The translations under genes and the position numbers were made by a program. The notes under the pieces are model-generated. The model was not told the origin of the DNA. It made no database searches and saw nothing but the letters and a program-made list of their open reading frames with translations. This document shows, in pieces, positions 25,422 to 34,084 of a DNA stretch of 64,000 bases (positions within the stretch are counted from its first letter, which is position 1; each line of letters begins with the position of its first letter). Origin of the DNA: Nocardia arizonensis (GTDB lineage Bacteria > Actinomycetota > Actinomycetes > Mycobacteriales > Mycobacteriaceae); assembly GCF_001310275.1 (NCBI RefSeq), contig NZ_LGYZ01000088.1, forward strand, positions 170,394 to 234,393, in the 5' to 3' direction.

Positions 25422-26321
25422 TCAGCCGCGCGCCTGCTGTCGCAGCGCAGATCGAACCGCAATCCGGGAGCGAATCGCAAGTCCGGCCCGCAGCGCCAGC
25501 CGCAACGGCGCCTGCCACCAGTGCGGATGCCGATCCGCCTGGAAGCGGTACGCGCTGGCGTGATGGGCGGGCAACATGATCTCGGGGTGCCTGCTCGCGG
25601 CGTGGCCCTTGGCGTGGGTGACCTCGGCGCTCGGCACGAAGACGTTGTGCCAGCCGCCCTTGCCCATGCGGTCGCCGAAGTCCACGTCCTCCATGTACAT
25701 GAAGTAGCGCGAGTCGAAGCCGTCGATGGAATCGAAGGCGCTGCGCCGCACGAGCAGGCACGATCCGGACAGCCAGCCCACCGTGCGCTCGCTGATCTGT
25801 TCGTTCTCCTGCCGGTAACGCCTGGTCCAGGGGTTGGCGGGCCAGATGGACCCGAGGATCGCGTGACCCGCGCCGTCCAGCAGACCCGGCACCGACCGGG
25901 CCGAGGGATAGACGCTGCCGTCCGGTTCGAGCACCTTCGGGCCGATCGCGCCCGCGCGGGGCCAGCGCCGCGCGGCGGCCAGCATCTCGTCGATGGAGTC
26001 GGTGCCCCAGCGGATGTCGGGATTCGCGATGACGACGAATTCGATGGCGGGATCGATCTCGGCGACCGCGCGGTTGATCGCGCCGCCGTAGCCGATATTG
26101 CCCCCGGTGCGCAGCAGTCGCACGTGCGAATTGGCCTCGGCCGCCATTTCCGGCGCACCGTCGGTCGACCCGTTGTCGGCCAGGATCACCTGCGGCTTCT
26201 CACTGGTGGCGTGCGCCAGCGTCGTGATGAAGTGTTCGAGGTGCTCGCCCGGTGAGTAGGTCACCGTGACGACGGCAAGAGCCGCGGATTGGTTGTCGGT
26301 TCGCTCGCTGCGCTCACTCAC
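25422..26321 (-). CDS. wbbL: Rhamnosyltransferase WbbL (arabinogalactan linker)
   Basis: Adds L-rhamnose from dTDP-rhamnose to decaprenyl-PP-GlcNAc, forming the disaccharide linker between peptidoglycan and arabinogalactan; essential in mycobacteria. 299 residues, GT-A family 2: VVTVTYSPG, LADNGSTDGAPE, the metal-site block ANPDI, VGWLSGSCLLVRRSAF and RYFMYMEDVDFGDRMGKGGW. An upstream GTG at 26348 would add nine residues, but a TAGGCT -10 eight bases before GTG 26321 favours the shorter form. Followed by manC, preceded by rmlD, which provides its donor. Confidence 0.94.
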   Translation of the reverse strand: MSERSERTDNQSAALAVVTVTYSPGEHLEHFITTLAHATSEKPQVILADNGSTDGAPEMAAEANSHVRLLRTGGNIGYGGAINRAVAEIDPAIEFVVIANPDIRWGTDSIDEMLAAARRWPRAGAIGPKVLEPDGSVYPSARSVPGLLDGAGHAILGSIWPANPWTRRYRQENEQISERTVGWLSGSCLLVRRSAFDSIDGFDSRYFMYMEDVDFGDRMGKGGWHNVFVPSAEVTHAKGHAASRHPEIMLPAHHASAYRFQADRHPHWWQAPLRLALRAGLAIRSRIAVRSALRQQARG

Positions 26322-26329
26322 GACCGCCC

Positions 26330-26335
26330 AGCCTA
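26330..26335 (-). promoter_or_regulatory. -10 element of wbbL, probably leaderless
   Basis: TAGGCT on the minus strand with 8 nt to GTG 26321; it argues against the longer start. Confidence 0.55.
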
Positions 26336-26421
26336 GCGGGATCGGCACCGCCGCGCGTCTTCGGTCCGCAACCGGCCGACATCGATGAAAAACCGCAGGA
26401 CGAAACCCGTTACGGACGCTG

Positions 26422-27300
26422 TCAGGCGGTGGCCGGACGCGCGGCCCGGTATCCGGCGAGCGCGCCGTGCAGCGCCTCGCGCCACGGCCGCAGCGGTGTC
26501 AGCCCGGCCGCGCGCCAGGCGCGGTCCGAGAGCACCGAGTAGGCCGGGCGCGGTGCGGGTCTGGGGAAGGCCGCGGAATCGGTCGGCCGCACCCGCGCGG
26601 GGTCGGCGCCGATCTCCTCGAAGACCGCCCGCGCGACCTCGAACCAGGTCGCCGCACCGGCGTTGGTGGCGTGCAGCACCCGCGGCGCGTCCGGGCGCGC
26701 GGCCAACTCCAGCAGGCCCGCGGCCAGGTCGGCGGCATAGGTGGGCGATCCGCGCTGGTCGTCGACGACATCGACGGTCTCTTGTTCGGCTTCCAGTCTG
26801 CGCATGGTCGCGACGAAATCCGAGCCGGTCCCCCGGTAGACCCACGCGGTGCGCACCACGTGCGCCGCCGGGGCCAGATCCAGTACCGCCCGTTCGCCCG
26901 CGAGTTTGGAGCGTCCGTAGACGGTGGCGGGTCCGGTGGAATCGTCGACGGCGTAGGGCCGCTCGCCGTCGCCGGGGAAGACGTAGTCGGTGGACAGGTG
27001 GACGAGCCGGGCACCGACCCGCGCGCATGCCTCGGCCAGCACCGCCGGACCGGTCTCGTTGACGGCGAAGGCGGCATCGACATCGGATTCGGCGCGGTCG
27101 ACGGCGGTGTAGGCGGCGCAGTTCAGCACCACGTCGCCCGCGGCGACGGCGGCGCGCACCGCGGCGGCGTCGGTGATATCGAGTTCGGCGCGGGTATACC
27201 CGCGGGCGTCGGGCGCGCGGCGCATCAATTCCGTGCCGACCTGGCCACCGGATCCGGTGACGACGAGACGGGTGGCGGACGGCGGGGTCACTGCGGTCAC
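26422..27300 (-). CDS. rmlD: dTDP-4-dehydrorhamnose reductase
   Basis: NADPH-dependent last step of dTDP-L-rhamnose synthesis, the donor used by WbbL. 292 residues, extended SDR fold: the dinucleotide loop TGSGGQVG at 15-22, LNCAAYTAVDRAE, the catalytic set HLSTDYVF (Ser103/Thr104, Tyr106 region) and YGRSK with Tyr128 and Lys132, and the C-terminal RPAYSVLSD. The other rml genes are not in the window. GTG 27300 is used; GTG three codons on is possible. Confidence 0.93.
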   Translation of the reverse strand: MTAVTPPSATRLVVTGSGGQVGTELMRRAPDARGYTRAELDITDAAAVRAAVAAGDVVLNCAAYTAVDRAESDVDAAFAVNETGPAVLAEACARVGARLVHLSTDYVFPGDGERPYAVDDSTGPATVYGRSKLAGERAVLDLAPAAHVVRTAWVYRGTGSDFVATMRRLEAEQETVDVVDDQRGSPTYAADLAAGLLELAARPDAPRVLHATNAGAATWFEVARAVFEEIGADPARVRPTDSAAFPRPAPRPAYSVLSDRAWRAAGLTPLRPWREALHGALAGYRAARPATA

Positions 27301-27472
27301 GGCCGCAAGTCTGGCACGCCGTGACCGCGCGGTTGCCCGCCACCGGGGTTGCCATTGGTTAGCCTATGTGGACTTTCTCCGGCGGGCGCATGCCGCGGGC
27401 AGGGTCGGGGGCACGGGGAGGCGGACGGATCGCACGTCCCGCACAGGCAGAAGCACGAACGGGCGCCGCCGG

Positions 27473-27541
27473 TACAGCCGGTCGGCAGTACCGGATACAG
27501 CCGGTCGGCAGTACCGGATACAGCCGGTCGGCGCTACCGGA
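27473..27541. repeat. Three tandem 23-bp repeats in the rmlD-LCP divergent region
   Basis: Two identical 23-bp units (27473-27495, 27496-27518) and a third with two changes (27519-27541); unit core ACAGCCGGTCGG...TACCGG. A more diverged fourth unit may follow. Each copy contains interleaved CCGGTCGG and TACCGG elements. 49 bp further on is the TAGGGT of the LCP promoter. The remaining intergenic DNA (27301-27472) shows a TAGCCT at 27360-27365 and nothing else recognised. Confidence 0.85.
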
Positions 27542-27589
27542 CGCCACCGGTGGCGGTGACCGAATACCACTGAGGCCGAATCGAATACG

Positions 27590-27595
27590 TAGGGT
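27590..27595 (+). promoter_or_regulatory. Candidate -10 of the LCP gene
   Basis: TAGGGT 11 nt before ATG 27607; a short leader with GAGAGG adjoining the start would result. Confidence 0.45.
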
Positions 27596-27606
27596 ACGTC
27601 GAGAGG

Positions 27607-29097
27607 ATGCTGGAGTTGCAGGCCATAGCGCGACCGTACGGAACTGGCGGCCCCGATTCGTTCGGACCCGGTCGCATCGTCGTCGCGGCCCTGGCGGCGC
27701 TGGTCGTCGTCGCCACCGGATTCGCCTGGCACAGCGTGGACGCGCTGATCGCCAATATCGAGCGCATCGGCGATCTCGGACTCGGCGGCGGACGCGACGG
27801 CGCGGTGGACATCCTGCTCGTCGGTGTGGACAGCCGCACCGACGCGCACGGCAACGCGCTCACCGCCGCCGAGCGCGCCCTGCTGCACGCGGGCGACGAG
27901 GTCGGTACCAATACCGACACCATCGTGCTGGTGCGCGTCCCCAACGACGGACGGTCGGCCATCGCCATCTCCATCCCGCGCGACGCCTATGTCGACATTC
28001 CGGGTATCGGCACGGGCAAGATCAATTCGGCCTACGGCGCGACCAAGGAGAGCGAACGGCTGAAACTCATCGACAAGGGCCTGTCGCAGGCCGAGGCGGA
28101 CCGACAGTCCACCCAGGCCGGGCGCAAGGCGCTGATCAACAGCGTCGCGAATCTGACCGGCATCACCGTCGACCATTACGCCGAGGTCAGTCTGCTCGGC
28201 TTCGTGCTGCTCACCGATGCCGTCGGCGGTGTCGAGGTGTGCCTGGACAACCCGGTGGACGAATGGATGTCGGGCGCGGACTTCCCCGCGGGCCGCCAAC
28301 GTCTCGACGGCGCGGCGGCCTTGAGTTTCGTGCGCCAGCGGCACGATCTGCCGCGCGGGGACCTCGATCGCATCGTGCGCCAGCAGGTGTTCATGGCCCA
28401 GCTCGTCGGTCAGGCGCTGACCGCGAAAACCCTTGCCAATCCGTCGAAACTCCGTCAACTCAGCGAAGCGGTCGGGCGCACGGTGGTATTGGACGAGGAC
28501 TGGGACGTCCTCGCCTTCCTGCACCAACTGAAGGATCTGACCGGCGGACAGGTCCGCTTCGAGACCATTCCGGTGATCGACCTGAATGCCACCACCGGCG
28601 ACGGCGAATCCGTGGTGAAGGTGGACCCGAAGTCGGTGCGCACGTCGGTGGCGGCCCTCGTCGGCGCGGAAACGGAAACCGGACACGCCGAAAGTGATTC
28701 GGTCGATCCGGGGCGGGTCACGGTCAGCGTGTACAACGCGGGCGGGATCGGCGGGTTGGCCGCCCAGGTTTCGCGGACGCTGAGCGCCAAGGGTTTTCGG
28801 GAAGGGACGGTCGGCAACTACACCGGCGCGGCGGTCAGCGGCAGCCGAGTACTCGCCGCGGACTCCTCCGATCCGGGGGCGCGCGCGGTGGCCAAGGCGC
28901 TCGGCGGACTCACCGTGGTCGCCGATCCGACGATGTCGGCCGATTCGGTCGGCGTCGTCCTGGCGAGCGATTATTCTGGTCCGGGCTCGGCGGCGAATTC
29001 GGTGTTCGACTTCTCGGGAACCTCGACCTCTCCGACGCCCGTTCCACCGGCCCCGCCGATCGACGCGGGCCGGGGCGGACCGACATGCGTGAACTGA
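27607..29097 (+). CDS. lcp1: LytR-CpsA-Psr (LCP) family cell-wall ligase
   Basis: Membrane-anchored phosphotransferase; the mycobacterial neighbour Lcp1 (Rv3267) attaches arabinogalactan to peptidoglycan. 496 residues: cytosolic tail, one TM helix about 24-41, LCP domain with VDILLVGVDSRTDAHG, NTDTIVLVRV, AISIPRDAYVDIPG and RQRHDLPRGDLDRIVRQQ (the Arg/Asp set that binds polyprenyl pyrophosphate), then a LytR_C domain about 360-450 with VSVYNAGGIGGLA, and a Pro/Ser tail. It is divergent from rmlD-wbbL-manC, whose products build the substrate it ligates. Confidence 0.93.
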   Translation: MLELQAIARPYGTGGPDSFGPGRIVVAALAALVVVATGFAWHSVDALIANIERIGDLGLGGGRDGAVDILLVGVDSRTDAHGNALTAAERALLHAGDEVGTNTDTIVLVRVPNDGRSAIAISIPRDAYVDIPGIGTGKINSAYGATKESERLKLIDKGLSQAEADRQSTQAGRKALINSVANLTGITVDHYAEVSLLGFVLLTDAVGGVEVCLDNPVDEWMSGADFPAGRQRLDGAAALSFVRQRHDLPRGDLDRIVRQQVFMAQLVGQALTAKTLANPSKLRQLSEAVGRTVVLDEDWDVLAFLHQLKDLTGGQVRFETIPVIDLNATTGDGESVVKVDPKSVRTSVAALVGAETETGHAESDSVDPGRVTVSVYNAGGIGGLAAQVSRTLSAKGFREGTVGNYTGAAVSGSRVLAADSSDPGARAVAKALGGLTVVADPTMSADSVGVVLASDYSGPGSAANSVFDFSGTSTSPTPVPPAPPIDAGRGGPTCVN

Positions 29098-29118
29098 CCA
29101 CCACCGAAGCTAGCGATC

Positions 29119-29853
29119 GTGAATCCAAGAATGCGTGATCAAGACCAAGCACTCACCCTCACCGAGGCGGTGCTCGATCCGATCCTCGCGCGCGAGCCCG
29201 CCGCCCCGCGCGTGACCTACTACGACGACGGCACCGGCGCCCGCATCGAGTTGTCCGGTCTGACGTTGGCGAACTGGGCGGCCAAGACCGGCAACCTCGT
29301 CCGCGACGAGTTCGGGCTCACCCCGGGCGCGCGGGTGGCGGTGCTGCTGCCCGCGCACTGGCAGACCGCCGCGGTGCTGCTCGGTTGCTGGTGGGCGGGC
29401 ACCGAGGTGGTGCTTCGCCCCGATCCGCATGCCGACCTGGCGCTGGTCACCCCCGATCGCCTCGACGAGGCCGACGGCGTGCCCGAGGTCGCCGCGCTGT
29501 CCCTGGACGCCATGGGCACCCCGGTGCGGGATCTGCCCGTTGGCGTGACCGACTTCGCCACCGCTGTGCGCGTGCACGGCGACCAGTTCCATCCCGGCGG
29601 CGCGGGGGTCGCGCTGGACGGCGCGCCGGTGGCCGAGGTGCTTGCCGAGGCGCGCAAGTCCGCGGCGCGCCAGGGCTTCGCCGAGGGCGACCGCGTGCTG
29701 TCGAGTACGCCGTGGGAGACCCCGGCCGAACTGATCGACGGCTTCGTCGCGGTGCTGGCCGTCGGCGCGTCGCTGGTGCAGGTGGTGCATCCCGATCCGG
29801 CGCTGGCCGAGCGGCGCATCGCCTCGGAGCGGGTCACCGCGCGGCGGTTGTAG
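29119..29853 (+). CDS. TIGR03089 family protein (Rv3268-like)
   Basis: 244 residues. It resembles a truncated AMP-binding (acyl-CoA synthetase) N-terminal domain: TYYDDGTGARIELSGLTLAN and GARVAVLLPAHWQTAAVLLG, as in Rv3268, which has the same position next to the LCP gene. The adenylation P-loop and C-terminal domain are absent, so it is unlikely to be an active ligase. GTG 29119 is used; ATG 29131 is an alternative. Its stop is followed by a 106-bp gap to the P450 gene. Confidence 0.85.
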   Translation: MNPRMRDQDQALTLTEAVLDPILAREPAAPRVTYYDDGTGARIELSGLTLANWAAKTGNLVRDEFGLTPGARVAVLLPAHWQTAAVLLGCWWAGTEVVLRPDPHADLALVTPDRLDEADGVPEVAALSLDAMGTPVRDLPVGVTDFATAVRVHGDQFHPGGAGVALDGAPVAEVLAEARKSAARQGFAEGDRVLSSTPWETPAELIDGFVAVLAVGASLVQVVHPDPALAERRIASERVTARRL

Positions 29854-29959
29854 CCGTTCTCCTACCACGGTAGGGGACGGAGTCCGACCTGAGATCGTTC
29901 CACATACGCCGCCGAGTCCGTACCGTTGGGGATATCACACGACAGTGAGGTTGGTGGAT

Positions 29960-31261
29960 ATGCGGCCGCATTACCTGTTCCGATGGCTCTCGCAGCAGGG
30001 CGCTCCGCGTCTGATGCTGCGCACCCGGGCACGCCGCGGTGACCCGTTCGCCGCACTACTCGGCGGTCCCGCGGGCATCAGCGATCCGTACCCGCTCATC
30101 GAGCAGTTGCGCGGCGAGCGACGGCTGGTGCGCACCGCGCTGTCGTGGGCCAGCTTCGACCACGAACTGTGCCGCACGATCCTGCGCGACAACCGGTTCG
30201 GCGTGCGCACGCCGGACAGCTTCGACATCCCCAAACCGCTCAAGCTGCTCGCCCAGCGCTCACCGCTGCCGCCGAACCCGGTGGAGCAGCCGTCCATGCT
30301 GGTCATCGACCCGCCGGTGCACACGGCGATGCGCAAGCCGGTGGCCTCCGCCTTCACCCCGCGCGCCATCGCACGGCTGCGCGCGAGGGTCGAGGCGGTG
30401 ACCGAGGAACTGCTCGACGCGCTGCCCTCGGACGGTTCGGCCGATCTCGTCTCCGCCTTCGCCGCCCAGGTCCCCATCGCGATCATCTCCGAGATGCTCG
30501 GCCTGCCCGACGCCGATCGGGAGATGTTCCTGCGGTGGGGCGACGCCATGACGCCGCTGCTCGACATCGGCATCTCCTGGCGCGTGCACCATCGCGCGCT
30601 GAAGGCGATGGAAGTGATGAACGAGTATTTCGACGACCATCTCGCGCGCCTGCGCCGCGAACCCGGCGAGGACATCCTCAGCGCGCTCGTCACCGCGGGC
30701 GACCTCGACGATTACGCACTCAAGGCCAATGCCAGCCTGCTCATGGGCGCGGGCTTCGAGACCACGGTGAACCTCATCGGCAACGGCGTCGTGCAGTTGC
30801 TCGCCCACCCCGACCAGCTCGACCGGCTGCGCGCCGACGCCGACCTGTGGCCGAATGCGGTCGAGGAGATCCTGCGCATCGATTCACCGGTGCAGACCAC
30901 CGCGCGCACCGCGCTCGAGGACGTGGAACTCGACGGCCAAGTGGTCCGGCGCGGGCACACGATCATCCTGTCGCTGGCCGGGGCCAACCGGGACCCGAAG
31001 GTGTTCGCCGATCCGGCCCGCTTCGACATCACCCGGGCCAATGCCAAGGAGCACCTGTCCTTCAGCAACGGCATCCACGTCTGTCTCGGCGCGAGCCTGG
31101 CCCGTATGGAGGCCACCCACGCCCTGCGGGCGCTGTTCGAACGATTCCCGAATCTCGCACTCGACGGCACGCCCGCGCGCAGACAGTTGTTCACCCTGCA
31201 CGGGTTCGAACGGCTGCCGGTTCGCCTCGGCCACGCCGCGCGCGCCGCCGAACCGGTGTGA
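29960..31261 (+). CDS. Cytochrome P450
   Basis: Soluble bacterial-type P450 of about 433 residues. The haem loop FSNGIHVCLGASLAR has Cys375 as thiolate ligand, the I-helix oxygen-activation motif AGFETT is near 263, the K-helix ExxR is in VEEILRIDSPVQ, and PVHTAMRKPVASAF is the C-helix region. Substrate unknown. No ferredoxin gene adjoins it. ATG 29960 follows an AGG-rich segment; GTG 29945 would add five residues. It converges with the esterase gene with only three bases between the stops. Confidence 0.94.
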   Translation: MRPHYLFRWLSQQGAPRLMLRTRARRGDPFAALLGGPAGISDPYPLIEQLRGERRLVRTALSWASFDHELCRTILRDNRFGVRTPDSFDIPKPLKLLAQRSPLPPNPVEQPSMLVIDPPVHTAMRKPVASAFTPRAIARLRARVEAVTEELLDALPSDGSADLVSAFAAQVPIAIISEMLGLPDADREMFLRWGDAMTPLLDIGISWRVHHRALKAMEVMNEYFDDHLARLRREPGEDILSALVTAGDLDDYALKANASLLMGAGFETTVNLIGNGVVQLLAHPDQLDRLRADADLWPNAVEEILRIDSPVQTTARTALEDVELDGQVVRRGHTIILSLAGANRDPKVFADPARFDITRANAKEHLSFSNGIHVCLGASLARMEATHALRALFERFPNLALDGTPARRQLFTLHGFERLPVRLGHAARAAEPV

Positions 31262-31264
31262 TCC

Positions 31265-32884
31265 TCAGCTGAAGCCGACCGCCTGATCACCCCAGGCGGT
31301 GTGCAGGTGGGCGTCGGGATCCTCGACCACGCGGTCGACGGTGTCGATGAGCAGCGTGGATCGGGTGCCGGGACGGTAGGGCGGCCAGTGCTTGGACCCG
31401 TCGATGGCCGCGGGCACGCCGTGCGTGGCGAAGGCCAGCCAGCGCCGCATCATCCGACCCGATACCTCCGTTGCCGCCTTGCGCCCGCCGAGCCAGAAGG
31501 TCGGGTCGTGGTTGAGGGTGCCGAAATTGCCGAAGACGTACGGCAATTCGGTGGCGTGTCCGGCGCCGACCCGGGCCGCGCGCAGCATCGGGGTCGCGTG
31601 ATCGAAACGGTAGGTCCAGGTCGGGGAATGCTGGGCGTGACCGTCGGCGACCCAGTGCGCGGGCATGCGGAAGGCCGCGTCGGTGGACATGGCCAGCGCG
31701 CCGCGGGTCTTGGCCAGATCCGGATAGGCGGAGGTGATCTCGGCGATCCGCTCGGCCGACACCTCCGGGTGGCTGGCGGCCACGTCCTCGAGCATGAGGT
31801 TGACCGCTTCCGGGGTCACCGGCATGATCGGCGACCGGAACACCCGGAACAGCGACGCCTCGTCCTTGTTGGTGCCGATGATCAACGGCACGCGATGCGA
31901 GCGGCCCGCCTGGAAGCGGTCGACCGGATAGGCGGGCAGCAGGTCACCGTCCACCACCGGCGCGGCGCCCAGCCGGCCCGGTTCCCGCAGCGGCACCTCG
32001 TCCAGCAGCACGCCCGCGGCCTGCACGATCCGGTCGATGGGCATATCGATCAGTTCCAGCGCGCGTGCGGCGGGCAGCTCGATCAGCTCCAGGAAACGCC
32101 GGGCCACGCCCGCGGCCCGCTGCTGACCGAAAACCGTTGTCGCGGGCGGACTCTGGGCGATCGCCCGATGAAACAGCCCGGCTGCGCGCGGCGCGGTCAG
32201 CAATGCGGTCACACAGCCCGCACCGGAGGACTCGCCGAACAGCGTCACATTGCCGGGATCGCCGCCGAACGCGGCGATATTGTCGCGCACCCATTCCAGC
32301 GCGGCGATCTGGTCGTGCAGCCCGAGATTGGGTGTGAAGCCGTGGAACAGCGAGGACAGATCGAGGAAGCCGAGCGCGCCGAGCCGATAATTGACCCCGA
32401 CAACCACGACATCGCCGGTTTCGGCCAGCCTGCGCCCGTCGTAGACGGCCTGTGCCGCGGTGCCGAGACAGTACGCGCCGCCGTGCAGCCAGACCATGAC
32501 CGGCCGCGGCTCACCGTCCTCGCGCACCGCGCCGCCGCGCGGGGTCCACACGTTCAGCCACAGACAGTCCTCGCCCATGCGCAGGTCGGAGTCGACCGGG
32601 ACCATCGCGCCCATCGTCTGCGGGGCGAGGTCGCCGAAGGTCGTGCACTCCTTCACCCACGGCCAGCGCTGCGGCGGGGCGGGCGGGCGGAAGCGCCGGG
32701 TGCCGGTGACGGGCGCGCCATACGGTATGCCGTACCAGGCCGCTACCGACCCGTCCAGGAATCCGCTGACCTTGCCGTATTCGGTCCGCGCGACGGGTGT
32801 GCGTCCGATGTCGGCGGTGTCGACGGCATGCACGGCGGCTGCCTTGGCGGCTGTGCCCGAGCTCCATTCGGCGTGCTCGCTCAT
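31265..32884 (-). CDS. Type-B carboxylesterase
   Basis: Serine hydrolase of the alpha/beta-hydrolase fold, 539 residues. Nucleophile elbow GESSGAG with Ser near 218, oxyanion hole VWLHGGAYCLG, the early signature EDCLWLNVWTP of the family, acidic-residue region GTNKDEASLF and catalytic His in GAGHATELPYVFG near 441. No signal peptide, so probably cytosolic. AGGAGG lies about 8 nt before ATG 32884, which is preferred to the GTG three codons earlier. The convergent P450 suggests, without proof, oxidation and hydrolysis of related lipophilic compounds. Confidence 0.93.
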   Translation of the reverse strand: MSEHAEWSSGTAAKAAAVHAVDTADIGRTPVARTEYGKVSGFLDGSVAAWYGIPYGAPVTGTRRFRPPAPPQRWPWVKECTTFGDLAPQTMGAMVPVDSDLRMGEDCLWLNVWTPRGGAVREDGEPRPVMVWLHGGAYCLGTAAQAVYDGRRLAETGDVVVVGVNYRLGALGFLDLSSLFHGFTPNLGLHDQIAALEWVRDNIAAFGGDPGNVTLFGESSGAGCVTALLTAPRAAGLFHRAIAQSPPATTVFGQQRAAGVARRFLELIELPAARALELIDMPIDRIVQAAGVLLDEVPLREPGRLGAAPVVDGDLLPAYPVDRFQAGRSHRVPLIIGTNKDEASLFRVFRSPIMPVTPEAVNLMLEDVAASHPEVSAERIAEITSAYPDLAKTRGALAMSTDAAFRMPAHWVADGHAQHSPTWTYRFDHATPMLRAARVGAGHATELPYVFGNFGTLNHDPTFWLGGRKAATEVSGRMMRRWLAFATHGVPAAIDGSKHWPPYRPGTRSTLLIDTVDRVVEDPDAHLHTAWGDQAVGFS

Positions 32885-33021
32885 TTTCCGCACCTCCTAC
32901 CGAGACCCGAAAGTGCGCTGGAATGTTGCTACTCCGGGCCGGCACGTCCTGATCTTTGTTTCGAGGGTACGTCGCGGCGCGAGGGCGGGTACGGAAGACG
33001 CACGATTCGTCGCTCGCGCGA

Positions 33022-33027
33022 TACGCT
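33022..33027 (+). promoter_or_regulatory. -10 element of the FmdB-type gene, probably leaderless
   Basis: TACGCT, then 6 nt, then ATG 33034. Confidence 0.5.
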
Positions 33028-33033
33028 GGCGCG

Positions 33034-33261
33034 ATGCCGAGCTATTCGTTCCGGTGCCGCGGTTGCGGTGACACCTTCGAGGTGAATCGTCCGATGGCGC
33101 AGTCCTCCGATCCCGCGGCGTGCCCGCGGGGACACACCGATACGGTCAAGTTGCTGACCACGTTCGCCACGGTCAGCCGGGGGAACGGCGGTGCGCCCGC
33201 ACCCGCGCCCGCACCGCCCGCGGGCGGCGGCGGCTGCTGCGGCGGGGGCTGTTGCGCCTGA
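33034..33261 (+). CDS. FmdB-type zinc-ribbon protein
   Basis: 75 residues. The N-terminal ribbon MPSYSFRCRGCGDTFEV has Cys8 and Cys11, with Cys30 and His34 as the second pair. A Pro/Ala linker leads to the C-terminus GGGGCCGGGCCA, two CC pairs of unknown purpose. FmdB-like proteins are thought to be regulators but are poorly characterised. The ATG is supported by the closely spaced -10 element; the open frame upstream is not coding. Confidence 0.88.
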   Translation: MPSYSFRCRGCGDTFEVNRPMAQSSDPAACPRGHTDTVKLLTTFATVSRGNGGAPAPAPAPPAGGGGCCGGGCCA

Positions 33262-33339
33262 TTCGCGCGGACGACCCGGGCGCCCGCCGGCCGGGGTGAG
33301 CGACCGCATGATCGGCGGCGAATGTGATCGATTCCTCGC

Positions 33340-33627
33340 TCAGTCGGCGGCGGGTTCGTGCCGGTCGGCGTGACCGAGATCGCGACCGGGGGCGACTCGG
33401 TCGCGCACCCGTCGCTTGAGCACCGTGATCTCCGGGAAGCCGCCGTCGGCCTTGCGCTCCCAGACCTGCTCGCCGTCGATCGTGATGCGGAAGACCCCGC
33501 CCGTTCCCGGTATCAGCGCGACCTCGCCCAGATCCGTACCGAAGGTAGCGAGCAGTTCCTGCGCCATCCAACTCGCGCGCAACATCCAGCGGCACTGGGT
33601 GCAGTATTCGATCGCGATACGCGGCAT
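33340..33627 (-). CDS. SelT/SelW/SelH (Rdx) family thioredoxin-like protein
   Basis: 95 residues beginning MPRIAIEYCTQCRWMLRASW with a CxxC redox pair (Cys9, Cys12) where selenoprotein W has CxxU, followed by LIPGTGGVFRITIDGEQVW and GGFPEITVLKRRVRDR. Probably a small cytosolic oxidoreductase with unknown partner. ATG 33627 has a TACCGT -10 six bases upstream. The ORF continues far upstream only because of high GC. Confidence 0.9.
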   Translation of the reverse strand: MPRIAIEYCTQCRWMLRASWMAQELLATFGTDLGEVALIPGTGGVFRITIDGEQVWERKADGGFPEITVLKRRVRDRVAPGRDLGHADRHEPAAD

Positions 33628-33633
33628 GCGCCG

Positions 33634-33639
33634 ACGGTA
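33634..33639 (-). promoter_or_regulatory. -10 element of the SelW-like gene, probably leaderless
   Basis: TACCGT on the minus strand with 6 nt to ATG 33627. Confidence 0.5.
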
Positions 33640-33664
33640 CCGCCAGGGACGGCGGCGCGGGCGG

Positions 33665-34054
33665 TCAGTGCCGCACGACACCGTCGAGGTACACCCATGC
33701 GCCGTCCTCGCGGACGAACCGGCTGACCTCGCGCAATTCGCCGCGCCCGCCGGGCCCGCGGTAGTGGGCGACGAACTCCACGGTTCCGGTGTCGTCGAAG
33801 GGGCCGCCTCGTTCGGTGCGCACGATCTCCAGGAACAGCCAGCGCTGGTCGGCGTCCAACTCGATATCGCGGGGGCGGGTGCCGGAGTGCCAGGATCGCC
33901 GCAGGTAGCCGATGTCCCCGAGCGCGAAGGCGGTGTAACGCGAGCGCATGAGCGCCGCCGCGGTCGGCGCGGGCCGTGCGCCCGCCAGCAGCGGACCGCA
34001 GCAGTCGGCGTAGCTGTCGCCACGACGGCACGGACACGGATGGGATCGCGACAT
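33665..34054 (-). CDS. YchJ-family SEC-C motif protein
   Basis: 129 residues. The N-terminal SEC-C zinc motif CPCRRGDSYADCCG has Cys7, Cys9, Cys18 and Cys19, then LMRSRYTAFALGDIGYLRRS and FVAHYRGPGG, an NTF2-like fold as in YchJ (UPF0225). Role unknown. It lies between the SelW-like gene and the ATPase partner gene on the same strand, 30 bp after the latter, so it could be carried on the same transcript. Confidence 0.9.
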   Translation of the reverse strand: MSRSHPCPCRRGDSYADCCGPLLAGARPAPTAAALMRSRYTAFALGDIGYLRRSWHSGTRPRDIELDADQRWLFLEIVRTERGGPFDDTGTVEFVAHYRGPGGRGELREVSRFVREDGAWVYLDGVVRH

Positions 34055-34084
34055 GACCCGATTCTCCCCGACGCCTGCGCGCGC

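Noticed and set aside
27473..27541. CRISPR array
   Set aside because: Units are directly adjacent with no spacers and no cas genes are in the window.
29119..29853. Functional acyl-CoA synthetase
   Set aside because: It lacks the adenylation P-loop and C-terminal domain; it fits the short TIGR03089 family instead.
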